Below, piece by piece: positions 23,677 to 35,554 of a stretch of 64,000 bases of DNA. The notes below the pieces were generated by a model, which made no database searches, was not told the origin of the DNA, and saw nothing but the letters and a program-made list of their open reading frames with translations. The DNA lies in NCBI GenBank assembly GCA_017654935.2, contig CM065699.1, forward strand, positions 11,197,966 through 11,261,965, written 5' to 3'. The DNA comes from Phymorhynchus buccinoides. Lineage: Eukaryota; Mollusca; Gastropoda; Neogastropoda; Raphitomidae. A program made the position numbers and the translations under genes. Numbering within the stretch: the first letter of the stretch is position 1; every line of letters starts with the position of its first letter.

Positions 23677-25089
23677 GTCAAGAAAGAAAAGCATGAAAAA
23701 GTGCAATAACGGAAGAAAACAACAACATTCTTCTTCAGAGTTAAAACATTACATATTTAATGAAAATGTTACAATTGTTCCTTTTTCTTCTTTAAGTTAT
23801 GCTGATCTGGAGTTGGACTGAGAAAAGTTAAGGATCTGACCTGACCTGAAGTTATGCTGATTGTGACTTCTCATATGAACACTCAGATCTTGGTAGAATT
23901 CTTTGTGTCATTTAACAATATTCCATTACGATTTAATCCCTTTTCTCGTAACTGATAATTGTGACCTGTTTGTACAACCATGGCTCTTGTTCCTTCTATT
24001 CAACAACTACATGAAAGGTTTTGTTTGGTTTGTTTTATTTTATTTTGCTTTTATGCTTTCTCTTCAAAGGTGTCTTTTTCTTCAGTTGTTTTCCTTTTAC
24101 AGTAGCTAAGTGTTAAATACAGCATCAAAGTTTTGTTTGAGTTAGAATTACTTCCTTTTCTCCATGTGGACAACCATTGTGTCTGTGTTTTGTAGGTTGT
24201 TTGGTTTTGTTGTTGAATTTGTTTTCAACGTTCTGTGTACTGTTTATCGTGTTGTCTTTTGTTCCTTATTGCCCCCTTCTGTCGCAGTCATGACAATCAG
24301 TGTTGTTAAGGATTCCACTTTGTTGCTAAGTTGTTAACAGATTTGTCACAAAACACATTTTAACAAAATTGGTGAACGCTTTACCTCAAGATATAGAAGT
24401 GGGGTGAGTAGTACTTTAAGATGCCCATAAGTACAGTATTATCAACAAGCTCTATCTTTTGTCTGCAACAGTTTTTATGGCCCTTTTTATCAGATTTTTT
24501 TTCTTCAGAAATTTTGAAAGTCAAGATTTTTTTACCCAACATTTTTCTGACAAAGTCTAATCCTTTCTCAACCGGATAATCACAGAACTGAAATGTCAAA
24601 TAGAACTTTATATCCATGTTTTTAGAACATTTTTTTAAAGAACCTGACCAGTTGTTAAAGGCACAAGGTATAGATTAAACCCCCAAACATGGCTAAAAAA
24701 TATTTTTCAAATGTGACTGACCTTTTGCTAAGAGAGAAAGGAGTCAAATACAGCCGTCACAATGACTTTTGGGTCTCTCTGTGGAATAAATCTTTTGTCA
24801 AAATGTTAGAGAAAAAGAACAGCCTGTGAAGTCTTCGACAACCATTCCCCTGTTACTTGAATGAAAATAGTCCGTTATGTGCAAGTGAAAAGACATCTTT
24901 GGATGCATGATATGCTCGAATAATGCAGTTAGTATACTTCTGTGAAACAGGGTTTCTACCCCATGTCAGTGTGATATACACATGTACATTTAGTTCTTTT
25001 TTAAATTCTGTTGTCGTATTGTAACTGTGATAGTGTGTCGGGTGTGCGTTTCATTGACTCTTTAACTGTATGTATGCAAATAGTGCTGT
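23677..25089. other. Gene-free AT-rich DNA
   Basis: Nothing recognised on either strand. The short ORFs are not repeated elsewhere in the window and lack domain signatures. Confidence 0.4.
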
Positions 25090-25617
25090 CAAAGATTCTA
25101 AAAGGGTAAGATGGACTACTTAAGAGTTACAGCGAACCAGGCTGATAGAGTTATCGTTAGTGGGGTTGGGTTTTTGGGGGTTTATTTTGCTGTCCCATCT
25201 TCTGGGCTGTACAGTGGCGTTGCTCTCACGCCGCTCGTTCCGAATCCCAATTCGCAGCTACACCCGGGTTTGTTCAAGTCGCAGAAACCGAGACCAGCAG
25301 TCCAAGGGGAGCGAATCTATGTTAGGCCGTCAGGAGGCAACCAACCGAGGAGACACTGCACTTCTGCTGAGTCACTTCAGTGGAGTTCATTGGAGCCTGT
25401 TCAGGACACCACCTACTAAGCGTTAGTGGGGTAGTTATACACCATTCATAGCGGCGGCTATCCCAAAACTCAGACTGGAATTTGAACGGAGAATTCAACT
25501 GGCATATTGACGTGTAAATGTGTCATGTTTAAAAGGGACATAACCAGTGTTTCTGTCCTCCCTACTCATATAGAGAAAAGAGACCGGATGCTCGTCTTCC
25601 CCTATACAGTCTTTGGT
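25090..25617 (+). repeat. Repeat R1, third copy, split by a retroposon
   Basis: The outer parts match 11353-11612. They are interrupted at 'cgttagtggggt', which appears on both sides of the insert (25155-25166 and 25421-25432). Confidence 0.8.
25167..25420 (-). mobile_element. Truncated retroposon with 12-bp target duplication
   Basis: Read on the minus strand it ends 'cagcccagaagatgggacagcaaaa', A-rich, the same 3' end as 61690-61905 and 9341-9450. A 12-base target duplication flanks it exactly. These are the marks of a 5'-truncated target-primed (SINE/LINE type) insertion. The protein-like ORF across it is an artefact. Confidence 0.8.
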
Positions 25618-26273
25618 GCTGTTGTACATTTGTGTATGTTGTTATTGCTTTTTAAACTCCAAATTACTGCTATCCCTATATTACTAAAGGTTCTATTAGC
25701 TGTTATTAATGCATACCCATTTCCAACAGTTTAATAGAGAGTAAACTCACTTTGGGGGAAATTCCTTCTTCTCTCAAAATAGCCTGGTCCTACTTTGTTC
25801 GTACTGGACTTAAGAATCCTTAGACTTGTCTTTAGATAGACTACCTTTATATACCTTTAGATACTTTTAGATGTACCACTGTCTCAGTCAGAAATGCTAT
25901 GCATTTTGGCATTCCTTTTCTTTGGAAAAAGGTGTTTTGTTATTCAATGTCTGTCTCAGAACTGTGGTTGGATTTGCTTTACCCGTAGCTGTGAAAACAT
26001 AAAGAATTCCCAAATTTGTGTCAAGTTTAGTTTCAGTCATGACCAAAACATTTTATTTTTTATTTTTTAAACGTCCCAGAATTTTGTTAACGTTTACATG
26101 TTTATCGATAGTGAATCGTAATATCGCTATTTTCCTAAACTGTCCCCAATGCCTGAATCCCCTCAAGGGAGGTAACTTGGTAGAGCAAAGATTAAAGACA
26201 TAAATTTTTAAGGGTTTTTTGTTGTCATTAGATTGCTGTCACTAAGGAAGGGCAGGAGATAAATATTGTTTCC

Positions 26274-26337
<64 letters not shown>

Positions 26338-26944
26338 TCTCTTTCCTGGAGCGAGTTTCACTAGAGGTCGCTCACCGCGCAAATTGCAAATTTCGCCAAA
26401 AGGGGTCTAAGAAACACCAATAATGTTATCTAGCTTAGATAACTTTTAAAGCTTACTCTTCACTTTCGGAAGAGAGAAAAGAGTTGCCATCAAAAGGGAG
26501 CTTTTCATTCATGTCTATTTGTGTGCTGATAATTAAGTTTGCACTATATTATGCCATCTAACATGATGAAAAAATAAGAAAGAGCACTTTAAAAACACTT
26601 GCGATTGTTTAATTTGCTGAAATCATCCCGTATATTTTCGCGATAGAGTAAAGAATACTTGTCTGTTACAAGTTGATAGAGTAAAGAATACTTGTCTGTA
26701 CCAAGTTTGTTGACGTGGACTGTCATTTTGAAAGTAAAAGTCACGTTCAAGCGAGAGAAAAATCCAGAAGTAATGTATATTTCCCATGATTCAACAAATA
26801 GTTCGCCGCTATCTACCCCACGAGCATGAGCGCAAACGTTTGCGAACTATCGGCAAACGAAGGTGTTTCTTAGGACCGTTTTTGCCGAAATCTGCTAACA
26901 GCTATGAGTGTTCCCTCTGTTGAAACAGCCCCCTGGTCTCTTTT
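25618..26944. other. Gene-free DNA with a 60-base C homopolymer
   Basis: No gene was seen. Positions 26277-26336 are 60 consecutive C. A short direct repeat ('gatagagtaaagaatacttgtc') occurs at about 26643 and 26676. Confidence 0.6.
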
Positions 26945-27191
26945 TTAACCCTTTCACCGCCAACGTCGCATTTGTGCACCACAATGATCTAACACCCATG
27001 TCACTAAAAGGCATCAAATCAGGGTCTGTTATCCAAAGACCCTATTCTCTTAAGTTTGGGAGGCAAGGATAGGCCTTACTTTAAATATGTCACAGAGGAA
27101 TCATCAATATTACAAACAGATTTTTTTCTCTACCAAGGTAAGTTTAATGAAAATTTGTTTGCTGAAAAATGGCTGGCGGCGAATGGGTTAA
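26945..27191. mobile_element. TTAA MITE, CCCTTTCACCGCC family, copy 1
   Basis: It is bounded by TTAACCCTTTCACCGCC and GGCGGCGAATGGGTTAA, inverted repeats that include a TTAA on each side (piggyBac-type target). The internal order (gtcgcatttgtgcaccac, aaaggcatcaaat, ggaggcaaggatagg) is shared with the copies at 28150, 44811, 53336 and 59140. There is no transposase. Confidence 0.85.
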
Positions 27192-27199
27192 GGTTTAAT

Positions 27200-27850
27200 G
27201 CTAGGTCAGCTATGGATGTATTCCTGTGAAAGAAATCATACATCATAGTGACATTGTTAATATTTCTTGAAGACAGTCTACTTTTAATAATTTTCAAGCA
27301 GTTCTAACAATGGCCAACTTAGGACGATAATTTGACCGCCAGGGGGGCTCCCTCTTTCTCTCACTATGCCCAACTAAGAATATCACGCGCTAAGCCCCTA
27401 CCGGTTTGACTGCCCCCTGGCGGTCAAATTATCGTCCTAAGTTGCCCATTTAGAGAAATATGTTGATACTGATAAATTATTTATGCGCATTTATTTGTAT
27501 GTATTTTGCAACCATTTCAAAGTTTACATTACTAAGGCAAATTTCCATGGACATATTTTACCTGTCTCATTTTCCATCCCTTACAAATACTTATAACTGT
27601 CAGCTATGGATGTATTCCAGTGAAATAAATCATACATCAAAGAGACATTGTCAATATTTCTTGAAGTCTACTTTTAATAAATTTCAAGCAGTTCTAACAA
27701 TTTGGAGATATATGTCGATACTGATAAATTATTTCTGTGCATTCATTTTTTTGTATTTTGTAACCATTTCAAAGTTTACATGACTAAGGCAAATTTCCAT
27801 GAGCATATTTTACCTGTTTCATTTTTCATCCCTTACAATACTTATATAAC
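27200..27850 (+). repeat. Tandem duplication with a hairpin MITE in one copy
   Basis: 'gtcagctatggatgtattcc' to 'aagcagttctaacaa', followed by 'gatactgataaattattt' and 'gtaaccatttcaaagtttaca', occurs twice in order (27206-27590 and 27600-27850). In the first copy a palindromic element at about 27310-27447 interrupts the sequence after 'gttctaacaatgg'. The second copy preserves the empty site. Confidence 0.75.
27310..27447. repeat. Hairpin MITE (GGGGCTTAgCGCG family)
   Basis: The arms 'ccaacttaggacgataattt' and its complement enclose 'gaccgccaggggg', 'actatgcccaactaagaata' and 'taagcccct'. A longer, more symmetrical relative is at 33857-34058. Confidence 0.8.
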
Positions 27851-28149
27851 TATGGCCCTTCAGTGCATGCTATGTGAATAACAATATTTTAAAGTGTATC
27901 AAAATACAATGAATATTATAAATGTAAAAAAGAAAAAGTCAACAAATTGATGTCATATTTTTTTGGTCAAATATTTCAGGAACTCTGACATGCTTTCTGG
28001 ATATTTAAAATGTAATCTTTGAAATAAAAATTATATATTTGTTGTAAGATAAATCAGTCAATGCATGTGAGTGTGTATGTGTATTGTTGTCATTTGTTTC
28101 TGTTCCCTCTATATTCCTGTAATTCATATCCTAGCAATGAACAAAGCCT

Positions 28150-28487
28150 TTAACCCTTTCACCGCCTAAGTCGCATTTTAGCACCACAGTGATTTAACAC
28201 CTATGTCACTAAAAGGCATCAAATTGGGGTCTATTATCCAAAGACCCTATTGTCTTAGCTCTGGGAGGTAAGGATAGACCTTATTTTATATATGCCACAG
28301 AAGAATCCCCAATACTGCAGATGGATTTTGTTCTCTACCCAGGTAAATTTGATGGGATTTTTTTGGCTGAAATATGGCTGGCGGTGAAAGGGTTGAAGCT
28401 ACTTGCTGCATTACAGTGATGCTTTTAGTGATATAGGTGTTAAATCATTGTGGTGCAAAAATGCGACGCTGGCGGTGAAAGGGTTAA
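28150..28487. mobile_element. TTAA MITE, CCCTTTCACCGCC family, copy 2 plus an end fragment
   Basis: A full copy runs from TTAACCCTTTCACCGCC at 28150 to the degraded end ggttga at about 28397. A second right-end fragment (about 28425-28487) follows directly and ends ggcggtgaaagggttaa. Confidence 0.8.
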
Positions 28488-28751
28488 AACTTAAATGTAC
28501 GCCTTTCACAGAACTCAAAGTTGACACAGAAGAGGAATCATAATCAGTTGTTTCTTTAACAAAAATGAACACACAAACGAACAAAAGGAGAATGAAAAGA
28601 ATTATTTTTTATTACAATGTTTCTTCTTGCAGATGTGTTACAGATGTATTAGTTTTTACATCAAATGAATTCACCAAGATCTTCTATCCCCAGATTTAAC
28701 AGAAAATAGGAAAGTCAGGAATTTAAAAGAAAATAAAAGCACAGAAAGTAT

Positions 28752-29391
28752 ATATTAGTCCAGAAGGAAATCATCTCTAAATCGCCTAGAAAACTAAATT
28801 GTTCATTTTTTGGGTTGGGATGGCTAAAAATATCCAACTGGTATTGGTAACATGATGTTTAAGAAGTATCATGGTTAAAACATCAGCACTTACACTCTTT
28901 GTCGATCAGTTTATCGTAGCGGTGCCATAGCCGATGAGGTGTAACCGAGGCGTGGTTACCGCTACACCTATCTGCATTAATAAAAAATCGGGACTTTACT
29001 GGTTTCGTACTGCCTCCGGGCATTGCCTCCAGTATTGTTCCCACCATATTTGTATTTACAAATGTCCCATATGTGTCTGTTTGAGACCAAGAGGACGTAA
29101 AACACCATTTTCGTCGACATCAGCACTTATATCAATATGAAGATATAACTGTTTAAAGATAGAATTTTACGTAAATTCTATCTTTAAATGGTTATATCTA
29201 CATATTGATGAGGGTATGTGGGCGATTGTTTTTGCTATAATACTTCTTCTTTTCCTTAGGCAGCCAACTTCATCATCTTAAACATCATACTACCAATACC
29301 AGTTGGAATTTCGTAGCCACCCCCAAAAATACAAACAATGAAAAATCTTGTGTTCCAGGCGAGTTAGAGACAGTTTCCTTCTGGACTATAT
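28752..29391. mobile_element. Fold-back element
   Basis: Left arm 28752-28868 ('tagtccagaaggaaatcatc', 'ccaactggtattggtaac') pairs with right arm 29264-29391. An inner hairpin at about 29133-29206 ('tttaaagatagaattttac') adds a second palindrome. Nothing coding was seen. Its right edge touches the 60-bp satellite. Confidence 0.7.
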
Positions 29392-30292
29392 GTGACCCAG
29401 AACCACGAAAGGGACATTAAGTCGCCAGGCTAGTTTCTCACAACAGGCTTGCAGACCCAGCACCACGAAAGGGACATTAAGTCGCCAGGCTAGTTTCTCA
29501 CAACAGGCTTGCAGACCTAGCACCACAAAAGGGACATTAAGTCGCCAGGCTAGTTTCTCACAACAGGCTTGCAGACCAAGCACCACAAAAGGGACATTAA
29601 GTCACCAGGCTAGTTTCTCACAACAGGCTTGCAGACCTAGCACCACGAAAGGGACATTAAGTCGCCAGGCTAGTTTCTCACAACAGGCTTGCAGACCTAG
29701 CACCACGAAAGGGACATTAAGTCGCCAGGCTAGTTTCTCACAACAGGCTTGCAGACCTAGCACCACGAAAGGGACATTAAGTCGCCAGGCTAGTTTCTCA
29801 CAACAGGCTTGCAGACCTAGCACCACGAAAGGGACATTAAGTCGCCAGGCTAGTTTCTCACAACAGGCTTGCAGACCTAGCACCACGAAAGGGACATTAA
29901 GTCACCAGGCTAGTTTCTCACAACAGGCTTGCAGACCCAGCACCACAAAAGGGACATTAAGTCGCCAGGCTAGTTTCTCACAACAGGCTTGCAGACCTAG
30001 CACCACGAAAGGGACATTAAGTCGCCAGGCTAGTTTCTCACAACAGGCTTGCAGACCCAGCACCACGAAAGGGACATTAAGTCGCCAGGCTAGTTTCTCA
30101 CAACAGGCTTGCAGACCTAGCACCACGAAAGGGACATTAAGTCGCCAGGCTAGTTTCTCACAACAGGCTTGCAGACCTAGCACCACGAAAGGGACATTAA
30201 GTCGCCAGGCTAGTTTCTCACAACAGGCTTGCAGACCAAGCACCACGAAAGGGACATTAAGTCGCCAGGCTAGTTTCTCACAACAGGCTTGC
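29391..30292. repeat. 60-bp satellite, 15 copies
   Basis: Fifteen head-to-tail units of exactly 60 bases differ by only a few substitutions (cagcaccac[g/a]aaaggg, cttaatg complement, ctagtttctcacaac, aggcttg). The unit equals the terminal part of a transposon-like element: one unit occurs singly, inverted, at about 3520-3600, and the opposite end lies at about 30640-30682. Contiguity is too regular for CRISPR, since there are no spacers. Confidence 0.95.
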
Positions 30293-30682
30293 AAAGTCAA
30301 AAATCTCATACATGTATTTGTTTCATTAGAACTTTTTATTTATTAATCAATTCTGAGTTATGGGTATTTTCATGCTGTCTAACATCTTATCTTTCATATC
30401 CATATAGGATAATCTTCAATATGGCCGCTAACTATTCAAAAAAGTGCTTTAAAATTAGTAGGTTGGTGCATTTTCTTAGGATAGGCTAGAGTTTAGACTG
30501 ATTTCTCGAAATGGCCAACATTCACCTTACCAAGTTTAAATGCTCATAACTCTGCAACAAAAAAGGATACAAGACTGGTTTTTATAACATTAGATAGAGA
30601 ATTGCCTGAAATTTCACACTATGCCATTTTCTCAGAATGGTCATTTTGACACTTAATGTCCATTTCGTGGTGCTGGCACAAT
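30293..30682. mobile_element. Body and right end of the element carrying the satellite
   Basis: It continues from the last 60-bp unit (caaagtcaaaaatctcatac) and ends in 'acttaatgtccatttcgtgg', the inverted counterpart of the satellite unit's 'ccacgaaagggacattaagt'. The satellite therefore lies at the left end of an inverted-repeat element of roughly 0.45 kb without amplification. Confidence 0.65.
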
Positions 30683-31214
30683 ATACTGTGTACTTTCTTC
30701 AGATGGTGGTTTTAAGAACACCAATTGATGCTACATTTAATGTATTAACTCACTGAAATCAACACAGATTATGTAACGTGCATATTCATGCAAAATTAAC
30801 ATGCTATATCAATTTCTAATCATTCAGTCTGATTAGGAATAGCTATTTGCAATTACATGTACATGGAATTAGAATATGAAGAAAACAAATTAACCAAAAA
30901 GAACTTGAACAAAGACAGCTTTTTACTGCGTCCATCAAATTTCTAACTCAAAATGTTTACACACAAAAAGCACACTAAATGTTCTCACACATTCTGTTAA
31001 CTTTTTTTTAAAACATGATTTTTTAAAAGCATTCTCAAAAAAGTTTAAAGCATTCTCAAAAAAACAACCAAGTTTATAATTGCCTGTGGATGTCTACATA
31101 CAATATTTTCTTTATGCAATTACGTGTCTCAATGATGCAACTGAATAGTTTCTCCTCTGAAATCAAAAGATGTTTTACCCTTATGTTTGTTCCAAACATT
31201 GGGCAATTTTTTGT
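30683..31214. other. Gene-free AT-rich DNA
   Basis: No gene or repeat recognised. Confidence 0.4.
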
Positions 31215-31763
31215 TTTAAAGGGGCACCCTGACAGATGAGTTTTTGTAAGAAACACGCCGAGATCACCCTTTACAGAGATTACAACACTCACTTTGCTCT
31301 GGTTTCCGAGAAATCAAACAGTCAAATCGGCAATTCCTCCTTGGCGGAGGTGCAGGAAGTCAAATTCTTTCACCCAAAGAGAAGGCGTTTGCCGTCTTTT
31401 TTCTAATGGCCGCCAAATCGTTTGCACAAAATGTTCGCAATACAAGCCTTTTTATTTTTATTTTTTAAATTTTTATACAGTTTATCTAAAGGAGTTTCGC
31501 TCACAACAAACAAAATAGCTACTTTTTGTTTAAACTGCACTACAAAAAAAGAAAACACTTCAACCAAAATGAGTGACCTCCATCCACCCCATCCAAAATG
31601 GCTACTCTCTCTGGCATCTCCGCCAAGGAGGAATTGAAATTTTGACGGTTTAATTTCTAGGAAACCAGAGCAAAGTGAGCTTTCCGATCCTTGAAAAGGC
31701 TGTCTTTCTGGTGATCTCGACGTGTTTCTTGCAAAAACTCATCCGTCAGGGTGCTCCTTTAAG
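31215..31763. mobile_element. Fold-back element with long inverted ends
   Basis: 'ttaaaggggcaccctgacag' at the left and its complement at the right (about 31740-31763) extend as imperfect arms of about 150 bases, including 'caattcctccttggcggag' and its complement. The middle (about 31370-31590) is unpaired and has no ORF of note. Confidence 0.75.
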
Positions 31764-32513
31764 CTAACAAAAAACCCCAAAAAAATGACTCAAACAAACC
31801 AAAAAGTTGTATAAAATCACATGTCAAGGGATTGAACCAGCCAGCCCAAACACTAAAAAGAAAGAGATTTCAAAAGAAAACAAAAATGGCGAGACTTGCA
31901 TCCTCTAATTTCTGCACTCTTTTCTGCACCACATCTTCCCACACCACACGACTAAAATAAGCGAAACAAGCAAAATAAAATCGTCTAAATGTCTTAACAA
32001 TAAAAACATGTATTGCAATCAAATAACTAAAATATACAATCAAATGGCACTGCAACTTTTGGCACATGATCATGATGCATATCACAATAAAATGGTGGGT
32101 AAGAAACACTTTGTTGGGTGGTTTTTTAAGACAAATTTAAAGAGACAAAATCTACAAGCAAAACTTCAGCATCATCTTGTTTTAAAAAAAGAATCAGTAA
32201 TCTCAAACTATAAACAAAATGCACTGCACTTGACCTACACATTTTTGTTGGGGAAAAAGCTCACTAGACTTCAATGTAAAATCCCAAATCAGTACAACAA
32301 AAGACCTTTTCTCAGTTGTTATTTTTCAATCTTTACAGTAAACTATTATATGTACTGTGAACTTAAAAGTGATGGGGTACTGACGGGGTTCAGTAAAGCT
32401 AACCAGAAACTAAAACAAAACAAGAATTATGGACCTTTCAACAAACTTACCATATCATACATTTTGCTTTTCTATGTATCACATTTGAAAAGGAAGAAAT
32501 TCAAGAAGGAATG
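31764..32513. other. AT-rich DNA, no supported gene
   Basis: An uninterrupted plus-strand frame of 174 codons (32008-32532) exists. It has Lys/Asn/Tyr composition typical of AT-rich chance ORFs, no domain, and runs into the MITE at 32514. I do not call it a gene. Confidence 0.5.
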
Positions 32514-33219
32514 TACAGTGGAGTCCGGGTAAAACGTAACGGAACACAGACTCAGTTCGTTGTATCAGGATTTCGTTATACATGTACAACAATGTATGTT
32601 GTGTTCAAACACTCGCCAATGATAACCGAAAACATAAACTTGACCAGTTTGGATCGTCTGTCTTAATCACGGGATGTACAAGGCTTGAAGTAGTTCAGCA
32701 GTGTTGTCTGACGCTGGTCTGTTTTGGCACACTTTTCAACAAGTTTGTCCATTAAGTGACAACACATCACACAAATTTAGTTTGTTATAGGCTTTCACGA
32801 ACTTTTCGATCCGAATTGTAAAGCGACCTTGAGAAACCGAATGATCTGTAGGAAGCCTAGGCCTAGCAGACGACCCAGTGTGAATCTAAATGAGTTCACG
32901 CATGCGCAGTTAATATTTTCCAACTTCCTTCCTCTTGACAACACGTTCTAGCTTGGAGTTTGAAGGCCTAGGTTTTTGCAGCGCATCGCACAGGCTGAGT
33001 TCGTTATAGGCTATTTTTCCAAGTAAATAAAATTATCCTGGGGCGTAGAACATGTGTTCGTAAAAAGCGGATGTTCGTTATTTCAAAAGGATTTTTTGTT
33101 CGTTATACCCATGGCTTTGCAAGTGACAAATAGAAGGGCATTTGCCGGGAAATTGAAGTCGGTTCGTTAATCGCGAAATTTCGTTAAAAGCGAGTTCGTT
33201 ATAGTTGGACTCCACTGTA
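32514..33219. mobile_element. TACAGTGGAGTCC MITE, about 0.7 kb
   Basis: Inverted ends are TACAGTGGAGTCC and GGACTCCACTGTA, with TA at each boundary, as expected of Tc1/mariner-pogo type targets. 'tcgttata' motifs recur inside and near both ends. No transposase frame was seen. Confidence 0.75.
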
Positions 33220-33411
33220 CCAGTATATGTAATGAAAAAGTGTGTGTGTGTGTGTGTTGTCTTTTTCTTAAGATTCAAGTCTAATCCAAAAATCTTTTCC
33301 ACACAGAGCAAGAGAGGCACATTTTTATGCTTACAGAAAAAAACCCAGTCAAAAGATTAAAAAAATTGTGCATTAAATTTTACAATCTGTGGAAAATGAC
33401 TCTAACCCTAA

Positions 33412-33615
33412 AAGGGCATATATGATTCGCTGTCAATGCGATGCGATTGTGATGATGTGTCATGATTCCCGTGAAATTCATGTGTTGGGTCTACTTGAGC
33501 ATAGAGAGTGAAAGTAGAATTATTTTTAGACGGAAGTATTTCACGTGAATCATGACTCGCATCGTCACAATTGCATCGCACTGACAGCGAATCGTATGTA
33601 GTGTAGCAGGCCCTT
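33412..33615. repeat. Hairpin MITE
   Basis: Arms containing 'atgattcgctgtcaatgcga' and its complement flank a central unpaired segment ('gtgttgggtctacttgagc'). Ends read aagggc...gccctt. Non-coding. Confidence 0.75.
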
Positions 33616-33856
33616 ATGTCTACATAAAACAATAGAACTTAAAGGTACTCTAGACACTGGATGTAAGAAAAAAATAGTTGTCTTAAACAAGAATAGGACT
33701 GTGCACTGCAGATTCCTTCATTAACCAAAAATATATATAAAAGACTTTACAGACTTACTTTTTAAAAGACTTTACTTTCTTCATGCGCTAAGATGCACAT
33801 AATCAAGAGACGATTTTCAGAAAAAAAACTAGGGGAGGGCACTTCATGACAATGAG

Positions 33857-34058
33857 CAAGTTATGACGCGGATTTGACCACCAGGGGGCAATCAAACCAC
33901 TAGGGGCTTATCACGCGATATTCTTAGTTGGGTGTAGTGAGAGAGGGGGAAACGAGTCCCACTCTCTCTCTCTCTCACTACGCCCAACAAAGAATATCGC
34001 GTGATAAGCCCCTAGTGGTTTGATTGCCCCCTGGCGGTCAAATCTGCGTCATAAGTTG
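33857..34058. repeat. Long palindromic MITE
   Basis: The arms of about 95 bases are near-perfect reverse complements (caagttatgacgcggatttg; aggggcttatcacgcgatat). The centre is a CT-rich loop at about 33955-33975. It is related to 27310-27447. Confidence 0.85.
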
Positions 34059-34939
34059 ACCATTAGAGTTGCTTACCTCCATTACTCAGTCAAATACCAT
34101 AGCAACAATGGTGTCGAAGCTTGAAACCGCAAAATGCCTGTCACTGACTTGCAAACAATTTTTTTGAAAAATAAGGGGTGGCCAGTTGCTACTAAGTGAT
34201 AGAACTTGCAAACTGTGACGTAAAAATGTAAATTACATCAAATTTAGAATGACGCACTACGTTCTACATGCTGTGTGTCTCCTCAAACACATGAAGCAAG
34301 GGCTGGGGATCTACCTGAAAGTAGAGTAACTTTCCCTGTTTGACCGATTGAATCAGGCAAGATCACTCCCACACACCATGAAATTACTCCCCTGAATTAT
34401 TTCCAAACAATTCCTATTATATCTGCAATAGAATCTACACTTACACTAAGACGTCAAAACATCAAAACTATGATAAACAGTTCTTGACAGAATTAATCCA
34501 ACGGCAAACATTGTTTTGCTTTCATTATAAAAAAATCATTACTGCTACCTGGCATTGCACCATTGCTTTATAAAGGCCTAACAATTTTTTCCCCTCCAAA
34601 TTTAGATTAACTTGATTGATGCAACAAATCATTAGCTAACACTTAATTGTGCACATACAATAATAACACAGTCACTGCTTAACATTTGTTAACAACGCGC
34701 CATCTTCATACACACCATTCAACAGTACATGTAGTTACCATGTACTGCCACTGCAGTTTTAACATAATTAAAACATTTTTAACAAACCCCAATCTGTTAT
34801 CAGCATGGTTTATAGCACATTAACCAGACCTAAAAACCAGTCCTGGGAATACTAATGTAGCAGCATCCTAAAAAAATCGATCAAATCAGAAATTAAAATA
34901 ATTGACAGTACGCATGGGTTTTCAGTTCCTCAATTTCAA
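34059..34939. other. Gene-free DNA
   Basis: No gene or repeat recognised. Confidence 0.4.
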
Positions 34940-35554
34940 AGGCACAGAATGGTGGTTAAAAGAATGGGGTGTGGGTGAAGGTTACCGTCCTTAACTCTTC
35001 TAGCACCAGGGGTGAGTGTATTCGCCCAGTACATCACTCTACACTCCCATCGCACAGAATGGTGGCTAAAAGAATGGGGTGTGGGTGAAGGTTACCGTCC
35101 TTAACTCTTCTAGCACCAGGGGTGAGTGTATTCGCCCAGTACATCACTCTACACTCCCATCGCACAGAATGGTGGTTAAAAGAATGGGGTGTGGGTGAAG
35201 GTTACCGTCCTTAACTCTTCTAGCACTATGGGTGAATGTATTTGCCCAGTACATCACTCTACACTCCCATCGCACAGAACTAAAAGAATGGGTGAAGGTT
35301 ACCGTCCTTAACTCTTCTAGCACCAGGGGTGAGTGTATTTGCCCAGTACATCACTCTACACTCCCATCGCACAGAATGGTGGTTAAAAGAATGGGGTGTG
35401 GGTGAAGGTTACCGTCCTTAACTCTTCTAGCACCATGGGTGAATGTATTTGCCCAGTACATCACTCTACACTCCCATCGCACAGAATGGTGGTTAAAAGA
35501 ATGGGGTATGGGTGAAGGTTACCGTCCTTAACTCTTCTAGCACTATGGGTGAAT
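34940..35554 (+). repeat. 110-bp tandem array, left part
   Basis: Units begin cgcacagaatggtgg at 35051, 35161, 35271, 35368 and 35478. The period is 110, with one 97-base unit. Each unit contains ttaactcttctagcacc(a/t)gggtg, the end of the TTAA MITE at 6896-7304. The array is cut by the DIRS element and resumes at 42022. Confidence 0.9.

Noticed and set aside
25111..25426. Overlapping Arg/Pro-rich ORFs
   Set aside because: They lie across a truncated retroposon; not conserved in the 61.7-kb copy.
29391..30292. CRISPR-like array
   Set aside because: Units are contiguous, without unique spacers, in a eukaryotic genome.
29386..30309. Repetitive minus-strand ORFs (GLQACCEKLAWRLNVPFVVL units)
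   Set aside because: The 60-bp unit is a multiple of three and simply lacks stops in this frame. It is a transposon-end satellite, with no start context, introns or family match.
32008..32532. 174-codon plus-strand ORF
   Set aside because: Composition follows AT-rich DNA, there is no domain, and the end overlaps a MITE terminus.
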